Origin: DATLZM01 sp035559315
Lineage (GTDB): Bacteria > Actinomycetota > UBA4738 > HRBIN12
DNA length: 13,718 bases
Assembly (NCBI GenBank): GCA_035559315.1
Contig: DATMBJ010000105.1
Location: 1 to 13,718 of the forward strand
Direction: 5' to 3'
The position numbers were made by a program, and so were the translations under genes. Numbering within the stretch: the stretch's first letter is position 1; the number at the start of each line of letters is the position of its first letter. Below, piece after piece: positions 7,681 through 13,718 of the stretch. Below the pieces are notes generated by a model. The model was given only the letters and a program-made list of their open reading frames with translations. It did no database searches and was not told the DNA's origin.

Positions 7681-10017
7681 TCAGCCGCCCGCCCCCTCGA
7701 TCAGCGCGCGGACCGCGGGCGGGCTGAGCGGCGTCCGGCGGACCACCGCGCCGTAGGGCCGCAGGGCGTCCTCCACCGCGTTGGCGATCGCGGCGGGGCC
7801 GGGGATCGCGCCCCCCTCCCCCAGCCCCTTCAGGCCGAGCGGGTTCGTCGGCGAGGGCGTCTCCAGGTGGGCCAGGCGGACCGGCGGGATCTCGACCGCG
7901 GTGGGCACGAGGTAGTCGGCGAGGGTCGCGGACAGGAGCTGCGCCCGGTCGTCGTAGGCGACCTCCTCGTAGAGGGCACCGGCGATCCCCTGGGCGACCC
8001 CACCCCGGACCTGGCCGTCCACGATCGTGGGGTTGAGGAGCGGCCCGCAGTCGTGCGCCACGGCGTACCCGAGCACCCGGACCTCGCCGGTCTCGGGATC
8101 CACCGAGACCTGGGCGGCGTGGACCCCCGCCGCCCAGGTCACCCGGGGCGGCTCGAAGTACTCGGTGGCGCGGAGGACCTCGGGGTCGCGGGCCGCGAGC
8201 TCTGCGAGGGCCACCGCCCGGCTCGGCGCGCCGGCCACCGCGACGCGGTCCCCGGCGAGCTCGAGGTCCTCGGGCGCGGCCTCCAGCGCCTCGGCGGCCG
8301 CCCGGAGGAGCCGCTCGCGCACGCGCCGGGCCGCGGCCGCCACGGCGTTGCCGGCCACGACCGCGCTCCGGCTCGCCACGGTCCCCCACCCTCGCTCCAG
8401 GCCCTCGGTGTCGCCCACGGTCACCGCCACCCGGCCCGGCTCCACCCCGAGGGCGTCGGCGCACACCTGGGCGAACACGGTCTCGTGGCCCTGCCCCTGG
8501 GAACACGCGCCGGTCCGGACCGACACGCCCCCGTCGGTGGCCACCTCCACCAGGGCGCCCTCGAACGGCCCGATCCCGGTCCCCTCCACGTAACACGCGA
8601 CCCCGGTCCCGACCAGCCGGCCCCGCCGGGCCTCCTCCTCCGCGCGGCGCGCGAGCTCCTCTCCCCCGAGGAGCCCGACCGCCGCCTCGAGGAGCGCGGG
8701 GTAGTCGGCGGGGTCGAGGACCGCGGGCTCCCCGTCCCGGTAGGGGAACCCGAGGTCGTGGGGGAGCTCGTCGGGGCGGAGGAGGTTCCGCCGGCGGAGC
8801 TCGACGGGGTCCATCCCGAGCGCCCGGGCCGCCCGCTCCAGGGCCCGCTCCATGGCGAAGACCGCCTCGGGCCGGCCGGCGCCCCGGTACGGCGCGGTGG
8901 GCACCTTCGTGGTGACCACGCCGGTCCCCTCCGCCTCGAACGCCGGCACCCGGTAGGGGCCCGGGAGGTGGGCGATGGTGTTGTACGGGACGACCAGGCC
9001 CAGGGGGTTGAACGCCCCGCAGTCCACAACGAACCGGTCCACGAGCGCCGTGATCCGGCCCTCGGCGTCCACCCCCAGCCGGACCCGGTGGGTCTGCTCG
9101 CGGGCGTGGATCGCGCTCTGCATGTGCTCCAGCCGGTCCTCGACCCACTTCACCGGCCGTCCGAGGCGGATCGCGAGGAGCCCTACGATGAGGTCCTCCG
9201 GGTACAGGACCCCCTTGGTCCCGAACCCCCCGCCCACGTCGGGCGCGATCACCCGGATCCGCTCCTCGGGGAGCCCCGAGACCCGGCTCATCGCGCGGCG
9301 GAGGGGGTGGGCGTTCTGGGTCGCCGAGAACAGCGTGAGCCGCCCGCCCTCGTGGACCGCCACCGCGCCGCGGGTCTCCATCGGGAGCCCGGCCTGGCGC
9401 TGGACCCAGAACCGCTCCTCGACCACCACCGCGGCGCGGGCCAGCCCGGCCTCGGGGTCCCCCGCCCGGACCGTGAACCGAACCGCGACGTTGTCGTCCC
9501 AGCCCTCGTGGAGCCGGGGGGCGTCGGGGTGGAGGGCGGCCTCGACGTCGGGGACCGGCGGGAGCGGCTCGAGGTCCACCGCCACGCGCTCGGCCCCGTC
9601 CTCGGCCGCGTAGCGGCTCTCCGCCACCACCACCGCCAGGGCCTGCCCGGCGAACCGGGCCCGGTCGGCCGGGAGGAGCGGGGGGTGGCAGGGCCGGAGG
9701 AGCGGGCGGAGCCGTTCCACGAGCCCGGCCGGCGGCGCGTCCCACAGGAACGGCGGCATCGGCCCCGGGGGCAGGTCGGCCGCGGTGAACACCGCCACGA
9801 CGCCGGGCGTCGCGAGCGCCGCCGACGCGTCGATGGCGCCGATCCGGGCGTGGGCCAGGGGGCTCCGGACGAAGGCCGCGTGGAGCTGCCCGGGGATCGA
9901 CAGGTCGGCCACGAACCGGCCCCGCCCCCGCAGCAGCCGCTCGTCCTCGCGCCGGCGGAGCCGCCGGCCGACCCACGGGGGCCCCGCCTCCCCCCGTCCC
10001 GCCCGCGGCGAATCCAT
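7681..10017 (-). CDS. Molybdenum hydroxylase large subunit (xanthine dehydrogenase/CoxL family)
   Basis: This 778-residue protein is the molybdopterin-cytosine-dinucleotide-binding subunit of a xanthine dehydrogenase-family hydroxylase, which inserts water-derived oxygen into C-H bonds of aldehydes or N-heteroaromatics. The N-terminal hammerhead domain begins VGRRLRRREDERLLRGRGRF. Mo-cofactor motifs follow: VGGGFGTK (about 261-268), APYRGAGRPE around Y377-R378, SQGQGHETVFAQV, and the catalytic Glu in GLGEGGAIPG (E734). The active-site loop is YRGAGR rather than the Cys-containing loop of true CO dehydrogenase, so CO oxidation is unlikely. Length is normal. No FAD (CoxM) or 2Fe-2S (CoxS) partner gene is in the window, which is unusual. 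ATG 10017 is chosen; it has no Shine-Dalgarno and overlaps operator copy 2, suggesting a leaderless mRNA. An in-frame GTG at 10035 would place the operator inside the gene. Confidence 0.9.
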   Translation of the reverse strand: MDSPRAGRGEAGPPWVGRRLRRREDERLLRGRGRFVADLSIPGQLHAAFVRSPLAHARIGAIDASAALATPGVVAVFTAADLPPGPMPPFLWDAPPAGLVERLRPLLRPCHPPLLPADRARFAGQALAVVVAESRYAAEDGAERVAVDLEPLPPVPDVEAALHPDAPRLHEGWDDNVAVRFTVRAGDPEAGLARAAVVVEERFWVQRQAGLPMETRGAVAVHEGGRLTLFSATQNAHPLRRAMSRVSGLPEERIRVIAPDVGGGFGTKGVLYPEDLIVGLLAIRLGRPVKWVEDRLEHMQSAIHAREQTHRVRLGVDAEGRITALVDRFVVDCGAFNPLGLVVPYNTIAHLPGPYRVPAFEAEGTGVVTTKVPTAPYRGAGRPEAVFAMERALERAARALGMDPVELRRRNLLRPDELPHDLGFPYRDGEPAVLDPADYPALLEAAVGLLGGEELARRAEEEARRGRLVGTGVACYVEGTGIGPFEGALVEVATDGGVSVRTGACSQGQGHETVFAQVCADALGVEPGRVAVTVGDTEGLERGWGTVASRSAVVAGNAVAAAARRVRERLLRAAAEALEAAPEDLELAGDRVAVAGAPSRAVALAELAARDPEVLRATEYFEPPRVTWAAGVHAAQVSVDPETGEVRVLGYAVAHDCGPLLNPTIVDGQVRGGVAQGIAGALYEEVAYDDRAQLLSATLADYLVPTAVEIPPVRLAHLETPSPTNPLGLKGLGEGGAIPGPAAIANAVEDALRPYGAVVRRTPLSPPAVRALIEGAGG

Positions 10018-10031
10018 CTTGACATCAAGAT
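10016..10031. promoter_or_regulatory. Operator copy 2: perfect inverted repeat between coxL-like and SDR genes
   Basis: ATCTTGACATCAAGAT consists of 7-base arms (ATCTTGA/TCAAGAT) around two bases and is the most symmetric of the three copies. It covers the first two bases of the leftward coxL-like ATG (10017). On the minus strand TATCTT (10032-10027) lies 9 bases before that ATG, the same geometry as at the ubiX-like gene. Rightward, TACACT (10031-10036) may be the -10 element for the SDR gene, although no good -35 is seen. It is inferred to bind the MarR protein encoded nearby. Confidence 0.78.
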
Positions 10032-10064
10032 ACACTAGGGCCCCCGGGCGGGAGGAGGCGGACC

Positions 10065-10820
10065 GTGTGGGAGATCGACCTCGGCGGGCAGGTGGCCCTC
10101 GTGACCGGCGCGAGCCGCGGGATCGGTCGGGCCGTCGCCCTCGGCCTGGCCCGGGCCGGGGCCGACGTGGTCGGGGTGGCGCGGACCCGGGAGGCCCTCG
10201 ACGCGCTCGGGGACGAGGTCCGGGGCCTGGGTCGGGACTTCCTCCCGGTCGTGGCCGACCTCGCCGAGGTCCCGGCGGTCGCGCGGGCGGCGGGGACGGC
10301 GTGGGCCTGGAAGGGACGGGTCCACGTGCTCGCCAACGCCGCCGGCGTCATCGTCCGCAAGGAGCCGCCGGACCTCTCCCCCGAGGAGTTCGACCTCGTG
10401 CTCGCCACGAACCTCCGGGCCGCCTACTTCCTCTCGCAGGAGGTGGGGCTCCGGATGCGGACGGCGGGCGCGGGGGCCATCGTCCACGTCGCGTCCCTCG
10501 CCGCCCAGGTGGTCACCGGCGCCCCCACCGTCTACCAGGCGAGCAAGGCGGCCCTGGTCCAGATGACCCGGGCCCTCGCGGTCCGATGGGCCCCGGAGGT
10601 CCGGGTGAACGCGGTGGGACCCGGCTACATCCGGACCGACCTCAACGCGGCCTGGCTGGAGCGGGAGGAGAACCGCCGGTGGGTCGAGGAGCGGACGCCC
10701 CTCGGCCGCGTGGGGGTGCCGGAGGACGTGGTGGGGGCCGTCGTGTTCCTGGCCTCCCCCGCCGCCTCCTACATCACCGGCCAGCACCTCCTCGTGGACG
10801 GGGGCTGGAGCGCGCGGTGA
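10065..10820 (+). CDS. Short-chain dehydrogenase/reductase (classical SDR)
   Basis: This 251-residue NAD(P)-dependent oxidoreductase of the classical SDR family has the glycine-rich cofactor loop TGASRGIG (14-21), NAAG (91-94), and the full Asn-Ser-Tyr-Lys catalytic set: N116, S144, Y157 and K161 (YQASK). The C-terminus GQHLLVDGGWSAR resembles KduD and gluconate-5-dehydrogenase-type enzymes acting on keto-sugar acids, but SDR specificity cannot be assigned from such motifs. The expected reaction is interconversion of a hydroxyl and a carbonyl group. The GTG at 10065 has an excellent Shine-Dalgarno GGAGGAGG (10051-10058) six bases upstream. It is divergent from the coxL-like gene across operator copy 2 and converges on marR with 40 bases between. 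Confidence 0.92.
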   Translation: MWEIDLGGQVALVTGASRGIGRAVALGLARAGADVVGVARTREALDALGDEVRGLGRDFLPVVADLAEVPAVARAAGTAWAWKGRVHVLANAAGVIVRKEPPDLSPEEFDLVLATNLRAAYFLSQEVGLRMRTAGAGAIVHVASLAAQVVTGAPTVYQASKAALVQMTRALAVRWAPEVRVNAVGPGYIRTDLNAAWLEREENRRWVEERTPLGRVGVPEDVVGAVVFLASPAASYITGQHLLVDGGWSAR

Positions 10821-10829
10821 CGCGCCGGT

Positions 10830-10839
10830 CCCCGCGGGG
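10830..10839. other. GC palindrome in the convergent gap between the SDR and MarR genes
   Basis: CCCCGCGGGG lies in the 40-base gap between two convergent stop codons and could contribute to termination in both directions. It lacks a real loop and T-runs, and such palindromes are expected by chance at this base composition. Nothing else is visible in the gap. Confidence 0.15.
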
Positions 10840-10860
10840 CGGTGCATCCCCGGGCCCTCC

Positions 10861-11409
10861 CTAGCCCGGCAGCGGCACCGAGTCGATCGGGGCGGAGAGC
10901 TGGCGCTCGTCCTCGAACCCCAGGAGGAGCTTCCGGAGGAGCCGGGCGAGCGTGCGGCGCTCCCCCTCGCTGAGCGAGGCCAGCAGCCGGTGCTCGTTCT
11001 CCACGTGGGCCGTGAGCGCCTCGTCCACCACCCTCCGCCCGGCCGGGGTGAGCGCCACGAGCACGCTCCGCCGGTCCTTCGGGTCCGGGATCCGCTCGAC
11101 GAGCCCCATCGCGGTCAGGCGCTCCAGCCGGTTGGTCATCGCGCCCGAGGAGATCAGCAGCGAGTTGTAGAGCTGGGTCGGCGACAGGCAGAAGGGCGGG
11201 CCCGCACGGCGGAGGGCGGCGAGCACGCCGAACTGGGACTCGTTCAGGCCGTGCCGGGCCAGGACCTCCTCGATGCTCCGCTCGAAGAACCGCGACAGCC
11301 TCGACATCCGGGCGATCACGGTCATCGGGGAGACGTCGAGGTCCGGCCGCTCGCGGTTCCACTGCCGCACGATGTGGTCGACGTGGTCCTGCCGCCTGTT
11401 CTCCGCCAT
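10861..11409 (-). CDS. MarR-family transcriptional regulator (PecS/TamR-like), probable repressor of the locus
   Basis: This 182-residue dimeric winged-helix regulator has an N-terminal extension with QWNRERPDLD (16-25), a feature of the PecS/TamR/UrtR branch of MarR proteins. The dimerisation helices follow, then the DNA-binding domain: SQFGVLAALRRAG (58-70), recognition region SSGAMTNRLERL (87-98) and wing PDPKDRRSVLVALTPAG (108-124). MarR proteins usually bind 16-20 base palindromes as dimers and leave DNA when a small, often phenolic, ligand binds or a cysteine is oxidised; C74 is the only cysteine seen. The ATG at 11409 has a strong AGGAGG (11422-11417) seven bases upstream; the longer in-frame start at 11577 would run through the operator. 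Operator copy 3 lies in its promoter, so autoregulation is likely, and two further copies suggest control of the neighbouring units. Confidence 0.92.
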   Translation of the reverse strand: MAENRRQDHVDHIVRQWNRERPDLDVSPMTVIARMSRLSRFFERSIEEVLARHGLNESQFGVLAALRRAGPPFCLSPTQLYNSLLISSGAMTNRLERLTAMGLVERIPDPKDRRSVLVALTPAGRRVVDEALTAHVENEHRLLASLSEGERRTLARLLRKLLLGFEDERQLSAPIDSVPLPG

Positions 11410-11426
11410 CCCGATCCCTCCTGGGC

Positions 11427-11455
11427 TTGACGCCGGCCGCCCTCTCAGGTATCTA
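11427..11455 (+). promoter_or_regulatory. Predicted promoter of the LLM-lyase operon
   Basis: TTGACG (11427-11432) and TATCTA (11450-11455) are separated by 17 bases, close to the housekeeping sigma consensus with ideal spacing. Transcription would start near 11462, giving a leader of about 105 bases to the LLM gene. Operator copy 3 begins one base inside the -10 element, so a bound repressor would block the promoter. Confidence 0.6.
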
Positions 11456-11466
11456 AAGCTTAAGAT
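11451..11466. promoter_or_regulatory. Operator copy 3: inverted repeat between marR and LLM genes
   Basis: ATCTAAAGCTTAAGAT pairs at 7 of 8 positions; with one more pair each side it reads TATCTAAAGCTTAAGATA (11450-11467). It overlaps the predicted rightward -10 and the leftward TATCTT (11467-11462) in front of marR. Unlike the two leaderless genes, marR starts about 40 bases further on and has a proper Shine-Dalgarno, so here the site acts purely as a promoter element. Confidence 0.75.
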
Positions 11467-11524
11467 ATATCCGCTCCCGGCCGGGCCTGGGGGCCGCGTC
11501 GCCGGCGCCTCCGCGGCGGCTCGC

Positions 11525-11539
11525 CCTCCCCCCGGGAGG
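11525..11539 (+). other. Short hairpin in the LLM gene leader
   Basis: CCTCCC (11525-11530) and GGGAGG (11534-11539) form a perfect six-pair stem with a three-base loop, 27 bases before the LLM start codon. GCCTCC at 11507-11512 could pair with the same right arm (GGAGGC, 11535-11540), so two alternative folds exist. Whether this has any regulatory role is unknown. Confidence 0.25.
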
Positions 11540-11566
11540 CCGGGCCGTCGACCAGGGGACGAGGTG

Positions 11567-12574
11567 ATGGAGCGCATCGGCTTCGCCGCCGGCTACGACC
11601 CGACCATGACCCCCCGCGACCTCGCCGTGGCCTTCCGCCAGGCCGAGGAGCGCGGTTTCGAGGTCGGCTTCTTCTCCGAGACGATCGAACTGGTGCGGGA
11701 CTCGGTCACCTCCCTCGCCACGATCGGGCTGGGCACCGAGCGGATGACCTTGGGCTGCACGCAGATCGTGCGCCTGCGGACCCCCCTCGTGATGGCCCAG
11801 ACCCTCGCCGCCCTCGACGAGCTCACCGGCGGCAGGATGATGATGGCACCCGGCGCCTGCACGCACACGCACGCGAAGCGCCACGGGCTCCCCCGCGCCG
11901 ACCCCGCCCGGAGCCTGGTCGAGTGGGTCGAGGCCATCCGCCTGATCCTCACCGGCGAGGAAGTTTCCTACCACGGCGACCACGTCAACTTCGACGGGGT
12001 CAGGATCAGCTTCACGCCCACGCGGACCTACGTCCCGCTGTTCATCCCGGCGACCAGCAGGACGGGGCTGCGGATCGCCGGCCGGATCGGGGACGGCGTC
12101 CTCCTCAACGCCACCTGCTCCCCCGAGTACACGGCGAACGCGATCCGGATCGTCCGAGAGGCCTGCGAGGAGGCGGGCCGGGACTGGTCCACGTTCCAGG
12201 TCTGGCAGATCATCAACACCTCGGTCGAGGACGACCACCGCAAGGCCCTCGACGCGATCCGCTGGGAGGTGGCGAGCAAGCTCGACCCGATCCAGCTCCC
12301 GTTCATCATCAAGCCCAAGAAGGTCGTGGGCGAGCCGTGGATGCGGGAGGAGGACATCCCGATCTTCGAGGAGGCCTGGCGGCGCGGCGGGAAGCAGGCG
12401 CTGATCGAGGCCGTCCCCGACGACTACGTGGAGAACCTCACCGCGTCCGGCACCCCCGACGAGGTGGTGGCCCGGGTCCAGCGGTACCGGGACGCGGGGG
12501 TCCAGGTGCCGCTCCTCCGCCCCGCCGCCCCCCACCACGTCGAGCGGATCCTCGACCTGTTCGCCCCCAAGTAG
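11567..12574 (+). CDS. LLM-class flavin/F420-dependent oxidoreductase
   Basis: This 335-residue bacterial-luciferase-like TIM-barrel protein resembles F420-dependent methylene-tetrahydromethanopterin reductase-like enzymes. Typical segments are the first strand IGFAAGYDP, AEERGFEVGFFSE (about 23-35), LGTERMTLGCTQIVRLRTPLVMAQTLAALDEL then TGGRMMMAPG (about 52-93), the PLFIPATSRTGLRIAGRIGDGVLLN core (about 157-181), and a C-terminal GTPDEVVARVQRYRDAGVQVPLL stretch. These enzymes use F420 or reduced FMN for hydride transfer or oxygenation; cofactor and substrate cannot be decided here. ATG 11567 (or GTG 11564) follows GGGGACGAGG; an upstream in-frame extension to 11273 is rejected because it crosses the promoter and operator. 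The next gene begins eight bases after the stop, so the two form an operon. Confidence 0.88.
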   Translation: MERIGFAAGYDPTMTPRDLAVAFRQAEERGFEVGFFSETIELVRDSVTSLATIGLGTERMTLGCTQIVRLRTPLVMAQTLAALDELTGGRMMMAPGACTHTHAKRHGLPRADPARSLVEWVEAIRLILTGEEVSYHGDHVNFDGVRISFTPTRTYVPLFIPATSRTGLRIAGRIGDGVLLNATCSPEYTANAIRIVREACEEAGRDWSTFQVWQIINTSVEDDHRKALDAIRWEVASKLDPIQLPFIIKPKKVVGEPWMREEDIPIFEEAWRRGGKQALIEAVPDDYVENLTASGTPDEVVARVQRYRDAGVQVPLLRPAAPHHVERILDLFAPK

Positions 12575-12581
12575 CCCCGTC

Positions 12582-13547
12582 GTGGACGACGTGGCGGGCG
12601 CGACGGCGCGGACCGACGCGGGGGCGCCCGGCGACCCGGGGCGGGCGCCGGCCGGGATCGTCTGCTCGCTCGTGACGCCGTTCCGTCCCGACGGCGAGGT
12701 CGACCGCGGCGCGTGGGCTGCGCTCCTCGACCTCCAGGCCGAGCGCGGCGTCCACGGCCTGTTCCTGCTGGGGACGGCCGGCGAGGGGCTCCTGATGGAC
12801 CCCGAGGAGCGGAAGGAGGCCCTGGCCTTCGCGGTCGAGCACCTCGGCGGCCGGGTCCCGGTCCTCGCCCACTGCGGGGCGGCCGACACCCGCACGGCGT
12901 GCGACCTCGCGAGGCACGCCGCCTCCCTCGGGGTGCGGGCCGAGGCGTCCGTGGCCCCTTACTTCTTCGCCTACCGGCGCGCCGACCTCCTCCGCCACTT
13001 CCGGGCGATCGCCGAGGCCGCCCCGGCGATGGGCCACTACGTCTACGAGAACCCCGAGCGGGTCGGGTACTCGGTGGGGGTCGAGACGGTCGTGCGCCTG
13101 GTTCGGGAGGTGGGGAACGTCCTCGGGGTGAAGGACACGGGGGACTCGGTGGGACGGATCGGGGAGTACCTGGCCGCCGAGCCCGCCGTCGAGGTCTACG
13201 CGGGGAACAACGCGGTCGTGCTCCCCGCGCTCGTCGTCGGGGCCCGGGGGGCGGTCTCGGCGATCGCGAGCGCCTGCCCGGAGCTCGTGGTGGCGGTGTA
13301 CGGGGCCTGGCGGGCCGGGAGGCTCGAGGAGGCCGCCCGGCTCCAGCGGACCCTGACCCGGCTCCAGACCGCCCTGGCCGGGCTGCCCTACCTGGGCGCG
13401 ATCAAGCACCTCTGCCGGCGCCGCGGCCTCCCGGGGGGCGCCCCCCGCGCCCCGCAGCCGGCGCTCTCCGACGACGAGGCCCGGGAGCTCGACCGGCGCC
13501 TCGACGCCCTGGAGGACCTCCGCCCGTACCTGGAGCCGGTCGGGTAA
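12582..13547 (+). CDS. DHDPS/N-acetylneuraminate lyase superfamily aldolase or dehydratase
   Basis: This 321-residue Schiff-base TIM-barrel enzyme belongs to the family of DapA, N-acetylneuraminate lyase, KdgD and the aromatic hydratase-aldolases. The barrel starts GIVCSLVTPFRPDGEVD (about 25-41). The keto-acid site is LGTAGEG (63-69), the catalytic Tyr is in YENPERVG (Y155) and the Schiff-base Lys in GVKDT (K184). Compared with DapA, the second Thr of GTTGE is Ala and the PYYNRP segment reads PYFFAY, so the partner tyrosine is Phe. With an LLM oxidoreductase as operon partner, this points to a catabolic lyase or dehydratase rather than lysine synthesis. It probably forms an imine with pyruvate or a 2-keto acid. 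GTG 12582 is seven bases after the LLM stop without a clear ribosome binding site; GTG 12591 is possible, and the first 20 residues are low-complexity and may not be conserved. Confidence 0.88.
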   Translation: MDDVAGATARTDAGAPGDPGRAPAGIVCSLVTPFRPDGEVDRGAWAALLDLQAERGVHGLFLLGTAGEGLLMDPEERKEALAFAVEHLGGRVPVLAHCGAADTRTACDLARHAASLGVRAEASVAPYFFAYRRADLLRHFRAIAEAAPAMGHYVYENPERVGYSVGVETVVRLVREVGNVLGVKDTGDSVGRIGEYLAAEPAVEVYAGNNAVVLPALVVGARGAVSAIASACPELVVAVYGAWRAGRLEEAARLQRTLTRLQTALAGLPYLGAIKHLCRRRGLPGGAPRAPQPALSDDEARELDRRLDALEDLRPYLEPVG

Positions 13548-13601
13548 CGCCGGCCCGGCGGTCCCCCGCACCCGTCGACGGGCGGCAGGTGAACCTCCCT
13601 G

Positions 13602-13625
13602 GGCCGGGACCGATACGGTCCGGCC
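13602..13625. other. Inverted repeat between lyase gene and next gene
   Basis: GGACCG-ATA-CGGTCC (13607-13621) is a perfect six-pair stem with a three-base loop. It can be extended by GGCC on both sides (13602-13605 with 13622-13625) around one bulged G. It lies 55 bases past the lyase stop codon and just before the start codon at 13630. It may be a terminator without a T-run, or an operator/promoter element for the next gene, since TACGGT (13614-13619) lies 10 bases upstream of the ATG. Confidence 0.4.
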
Positions 13626-13629
13626 GGCG

Positions 13630-13718
13630 ATGTGGTGGGCCTACGTCTTGACCGGGACGGCCGTGGTGTTCCTGCTCCTGGTCCGCGGGCTCGCGGCGCG
13701 GGCCGAGGCGCGCCGCCC
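13630..13718 (+). CDS. Partial CDS, N-terminal membrane segment, function unknown
   Basis: An open frame begins at ATG 13630 and runs off the window edge after 29 complete codons. It starts MWWAYVLTGTAVVFLLLVRG and continues LAARAEARR, i.e. one hydrophobic helix followed by a basic, Ala/Arg-rich stretch. This looks like the start of a membrane-anchored protein. The layout recalls very small single-helix proteins such as CcmD, but 29 residues cannot support an assignment. There is no Shine-Dalgarno, so translation may be leaderless as proposed for two other genes here. Confidence 0.5.
   Translation, partial: MWWAYVLTGTAVVFLLLVRGLAARAEARR

Noticed and set aside
7681..10017. Aerobic CO dehydrogenase large subunit
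   Set aside because: The active-site loop reads YRGAGR and lacks the Cys-containing loop of form I CoxL, and no coxM or coxS genes are adjacent.
7681..10035. GTG start at 10035 for the coxL-like gene
   Set aside because: It adds MYLDVK from translation of the palindromic operator itself and has no good ribosome binding site; ATG 10017 is preferred, though this is not proven.
7867..10038. A 723-codon plus-strand open frame opposite the coxL-like gene
   Set aside because: No recognisable motif, composition biased to Arg/Pro/Gly/His, and it would run across the operator and coxL promoter.
11273..11566. N-terminal extension of the LLM gene by 98 codons
   Set aside because: It runs over marR coding sequence, the promoter and operator; the barrel's first strand starts right after ATG 11567.
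11410..11577. N-terminal extension of the MarR gene by 56 codons to 11577
   Set aside because: It would overlap the divergent promoter, operator and the LLM start; ATG 11409 has a perfect AGGAGG and gives the family N-terminus.
12582..13547. DapA, dihydrodipicolinate synthase for lysine synthesis
   Set aside because: Key Thr and Tyr positions differ (GTAGE, PYFFAY) and the gene is in an operon with an LLM oxidoreductase under a catabolic-type repressor.

Overview
The window is very G+C-rich bacterial DNA with strong third-position G/C bias, densely packed genes, several GTG starts and at least two genes that look leaderless. With an F420-type LLM oxidoreductase, a PecS/TamR-like MarR regulator, a CoxL-type molybdenum hydroxylase and a dipeptide-type ABC transporter, this suggests a soil or sediment actinobacterium or another high-GC lineage with similar catabolic repertoires (for example Chloroflexota or Methylomirabilota/Rokubacteria). 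The sequence alone does not decide the phylum. There is no rRNA, tRNA, CRISPR array, insertion sequence or phage gene. No stretch over 300 bases lacks a gene; the largest gap is 157 bases (11410-11566).

Layout from left to right: (1) a leftward UbiX-like flavin prenyltransferase homologue (38-571). (2) A rightward five-gene Dpp/Opp-type ABC importer: lipoprotein, two permeases and two ATPases (623-6068), followed after 97 bases by an MmsA-type CoA-acylating semialdehyde dehydrogenase (6166-7668). (3) A leftward CoxL-type molybdenum hydroxylase large subunit (7681-10017), divergent from a rightward SDR dehydrogenase (10065-10820). (4) A leftward MarR-family regulator (10861-11409), divergent from a rightward LLM oxidoreductase and a DHDPS/NAL-superfamily lyase (11567-13547). 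(5) The first codons of another rightward gene, probably a membrane protein (13630 to the end).

The most interesting signal is not a gene. All three divergent intergenic gaps carry the same AT-rich inverted repeat of form ATCTnnAnnTnAAGAT (570-585, 10016-10031, 11451-11466). It stands out sharply against the GC-rich background. One copy lies in front of the MarR gene itself, and all major transcription units in the window diverge from a copy. The simplest reading is that this MarR protein represses its own gene and the whole locus, so the window is one coherent, ligand-induced catabolic regulon. At the ubiX-like and coxL-like genes the repeat also overlaps the start codon, with a TATCTT element exactly 9 bases upstream of ATG, as expected for leaderless promoters.

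Functionally the genes fit uptake (ABC importer) and stepwise oxidation of a small organic substrate: oxidoreductases (LLM, SDR, Mo-hydroxylase), a Schiff-base lyase/hydratase, a CoA-acylating aldehyde dehydrogenase feeding central metabolism, and a UbiX-like protein hinting at a UbiD-type decarboxylation encoded further left. The substrate cannot be read from the sequence. A (hetero)aromatic acid or a sugar-acid-like compound are both possible.
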